NCBI GenBank assembly: GCA_002388885.1
Contig: DGNI01000007.1
Location: 1-6,494, forward strand
Direction of reading: 5' to 3'
Length of the DNA: 6,494 nucleotides
From: Parvularculaceae bacterium UBA4496
GTDB taxonomy: Bacteria; Pseudomonadota; Alphaproteobacteria; Caulobacterales; Parvularculaceae
Shown here: in pieces, positions 5,499 to 6,494 of the stretch
Position numbering within the stretch: the first letter of the stretch is position 1
Layout: every line of letters starts with the position of its first letter
Program-made: the position numbers and the translations under genes
Notes under the pieces: generated by a model
The model's database searches: none
Told to the model about the DNA's origin: nothing
The model's input: only the letters and a program-made list of their open reading frames with translations

Positions 5499-6494
5499 AC
5501 CGCAGCTGGCCCGTCCGTTCGATGATGACGTCGTCAGGCGTCCGGTCCCTGATCGTCCGTGGCGTTTCCTTGCCGTTGCGGCGTTGCTTGCGACGCTCGC
5601 GCTCATGACCTGCTGGGAGGTTTACTGGCGCGCGCAATGGCATATCCCGGGAGATTTCAAAAACACGGCGTCCCTCTGGGCGCAGGAACGCCGCAAAGCG
5701 AAAGGCGATGCGACCGTGCTTATCGGTTCGTCGCGGATTTTCTTTGATATCGATCTGGATATCTGGGAAGAAAAATCCGGCATTCGTCCGGTTCAGCTTG
5801 CGCTTGAAGGCACGAGCCCGCAACCGGTGCTCTCCGACCTTGCAGCGGACAATGACTTTAACGGCACCGTCGTCGTCGGCGTAACGGCGCCGATTGCATT
5901 CAGCGGCTACGCCTATCGCGGCGACGTAATCGCCGAGGCGAACTCTGAGGCGCCGTTTGAAAGAGCCGGCCATGTCTTATGGATGCAGATTGATAAACTA
6001 TTTGCCTATACGGACGAGATGACCCGGCCCAAGACGATGATTTTCAATGCGGACTTACCCTTACGCGAGGGCATGCGCCGGAGGATGCAACCACACAAGC
6101 TTGCGATCCACAATGCCGACAGAAACACCGAGATGTGGGCGCGGGTTGTCGAAGACCAACCCTATCAGCAACTCGCAAGGGACGTCTGGGGCAACTCAAT
6201 GGGTCCGCTGCTTGAAGGACTTAAGGATCCCGACTCGCCGGTCTACGGCGCCATTGAGGCGCAGACGGCGGAGATTATCACCGCGATGAAAGCCGATATT
6301 GAAAAAATCCGCGCGCGCGGCGGCGATGTCGCCTTTGCCCGCATGCCCTATGAAGGCCTCTATGAAGAAGTCGAGGAAAAAGCTTACCCGCGCGAAAAAG
6401 CGTGGGACAAGCTGTTGGCGGAAACGAATTCCGTCGGCGTTCACTTCAAGGATTATGAAGCGCTGCAGGGCTTTTATATTGTCGAGTGGTCCCA
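5473..6494 (+). CDS. Membrane-anchored SGNH-like protein paired with MBOAT, C-terminus cut by the window edge
   Basis: I read 340 complete residues in one open frame to the right edge. The N-terminus is polar, then one hydrophobic segment (about 31-52, AVAALLATLALM) is followed by a large soluble part, which would face the periplasm. VLIGSSR (82-88) after a beta-strand-like stretch resembles block I of SGNH hydrolases and the GSSE motif of DltD, with Ser87 the likely nucleophile. LALEGTSPQP (109-118) and VVVGV (133-137) fit further core strands. The last complete residues are Glu338, Trp339 and Ser340, and the next codon begins CA, so it encodes His or Gln; EWSH would match a D/E-x-x-H catalytic block. 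As partner of the overlapping MBOAT gene it probably transfers or removes acyl groups on a cell-surface glycan. GTG at 5473 is chosen for its AGGGG site and because it retains the whole membrane anchor. I recognise the fold signals, not a named family. Confidence 0.75.
   Translation, partial: MPSSTSSSKPQLARPFDDDVVRRPVPDRPWRFLAVAALLATLALMTCWEVYWRAQWHIPGDFKNTASLWAQERRKAKGDATVLIGSSRIFFDIDLDIWEEKSGIRPVQLALEGTSPQPVLSDLAADNDFNGTVVVGVTAPIAFSGYAYRGDVIAEANSEAPFERAGHVLWMQIDKLFAYTDEMTRPKTMIFNADLPLREGMRRRMQPHKLAIHNADRNTEMWARVVEDQPYQQLARDVWGNSMGPLLEGLKDPDSPVYGAIEAQTAEIITAMKADIEKIRARGGDVAFARMPYEGLYEEVEEKAYPREKAWDKLLAETNSVGVHFKDYEALQGFYIVEWS

Noticed and set aside
5605..5607. ATG as alternative start of the SGNH-like gene
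   Set aside because: It falls inside the hydrophobic anchor and would remove most of the membrane segment. GTG at 5473 has a better upstream site and keeps the anchor.
5479..5973. Minus-strand open frame of 164 codons
   Set aside because: It is antisense to the SGNH-like gene, is rich in arginine in the way shadow frames are, and has no ribosome binding site or motif.

Overview
The window looks like a chromosomal segment from an alphaproteobacterium with moderately high GC content. This is inferred from the protein families and the strong G/C bias at third codon positions; a Hyphomonadaceae- or Parvularculaceae-like host is a guess I cannot confirm. I see no tRNA, rRNA, CRISPR array, transposase or phage gene. 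The two halves are transcribed divergently from an intergenic region at about 3805-4076.

The leftward half holds three genes, read in transcription order. First is a short integral membrane protein of the PuuD/DUF989 type (3790-3179) without the cytochrome c domain of true PuuD. Next is a CynT-like beta-carbonic anhydrase (3099-2431) with a complete zinc site. Last is a large Lhr-Core type, ligase-associated DEXH helicase (2364 to the left edge) with all helicase motifs intact and only the extreme C-terminus missing. A terminator-like hairpin lies between the membrane protein and the carbonic anhydrase, almost touching the anhydrase ribosome binding site, so these two genes are either separate units or joined by partial read-through. 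A plausible sigma70 promoter with an overlapping palindrome precedes the membrane protein gene.

The rightward half is a two-gene envelope module. It encodes a complete MBOAT O-acyltransferase (AlgI family, 4077-5498). This overlaps by 26 bases a GTG-started gene (5473 to the right edge) for a single-pass membrane-anchored protein with an SGNH-like GSSR motif. The pair most likely moves acetyl or other acyl groups across the inner membrane onto an unidentified extracytoplasmic glycan: the MBOAT protein passes the acyl group over and the SGNH-like partner completes transfer or edits it. The window ends inside the codon where the catalytic histidine of the second protein is expected.

The families are recognisable, so I do not see a clearly new system. 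The points most worth a second look are the MBOAT/SGNH-like pair, the hairpin placed against the carbonic anhydrase ribosome binding site, the truncated PuuD-like protein outside any purine context, and the palindrome over its promoter.
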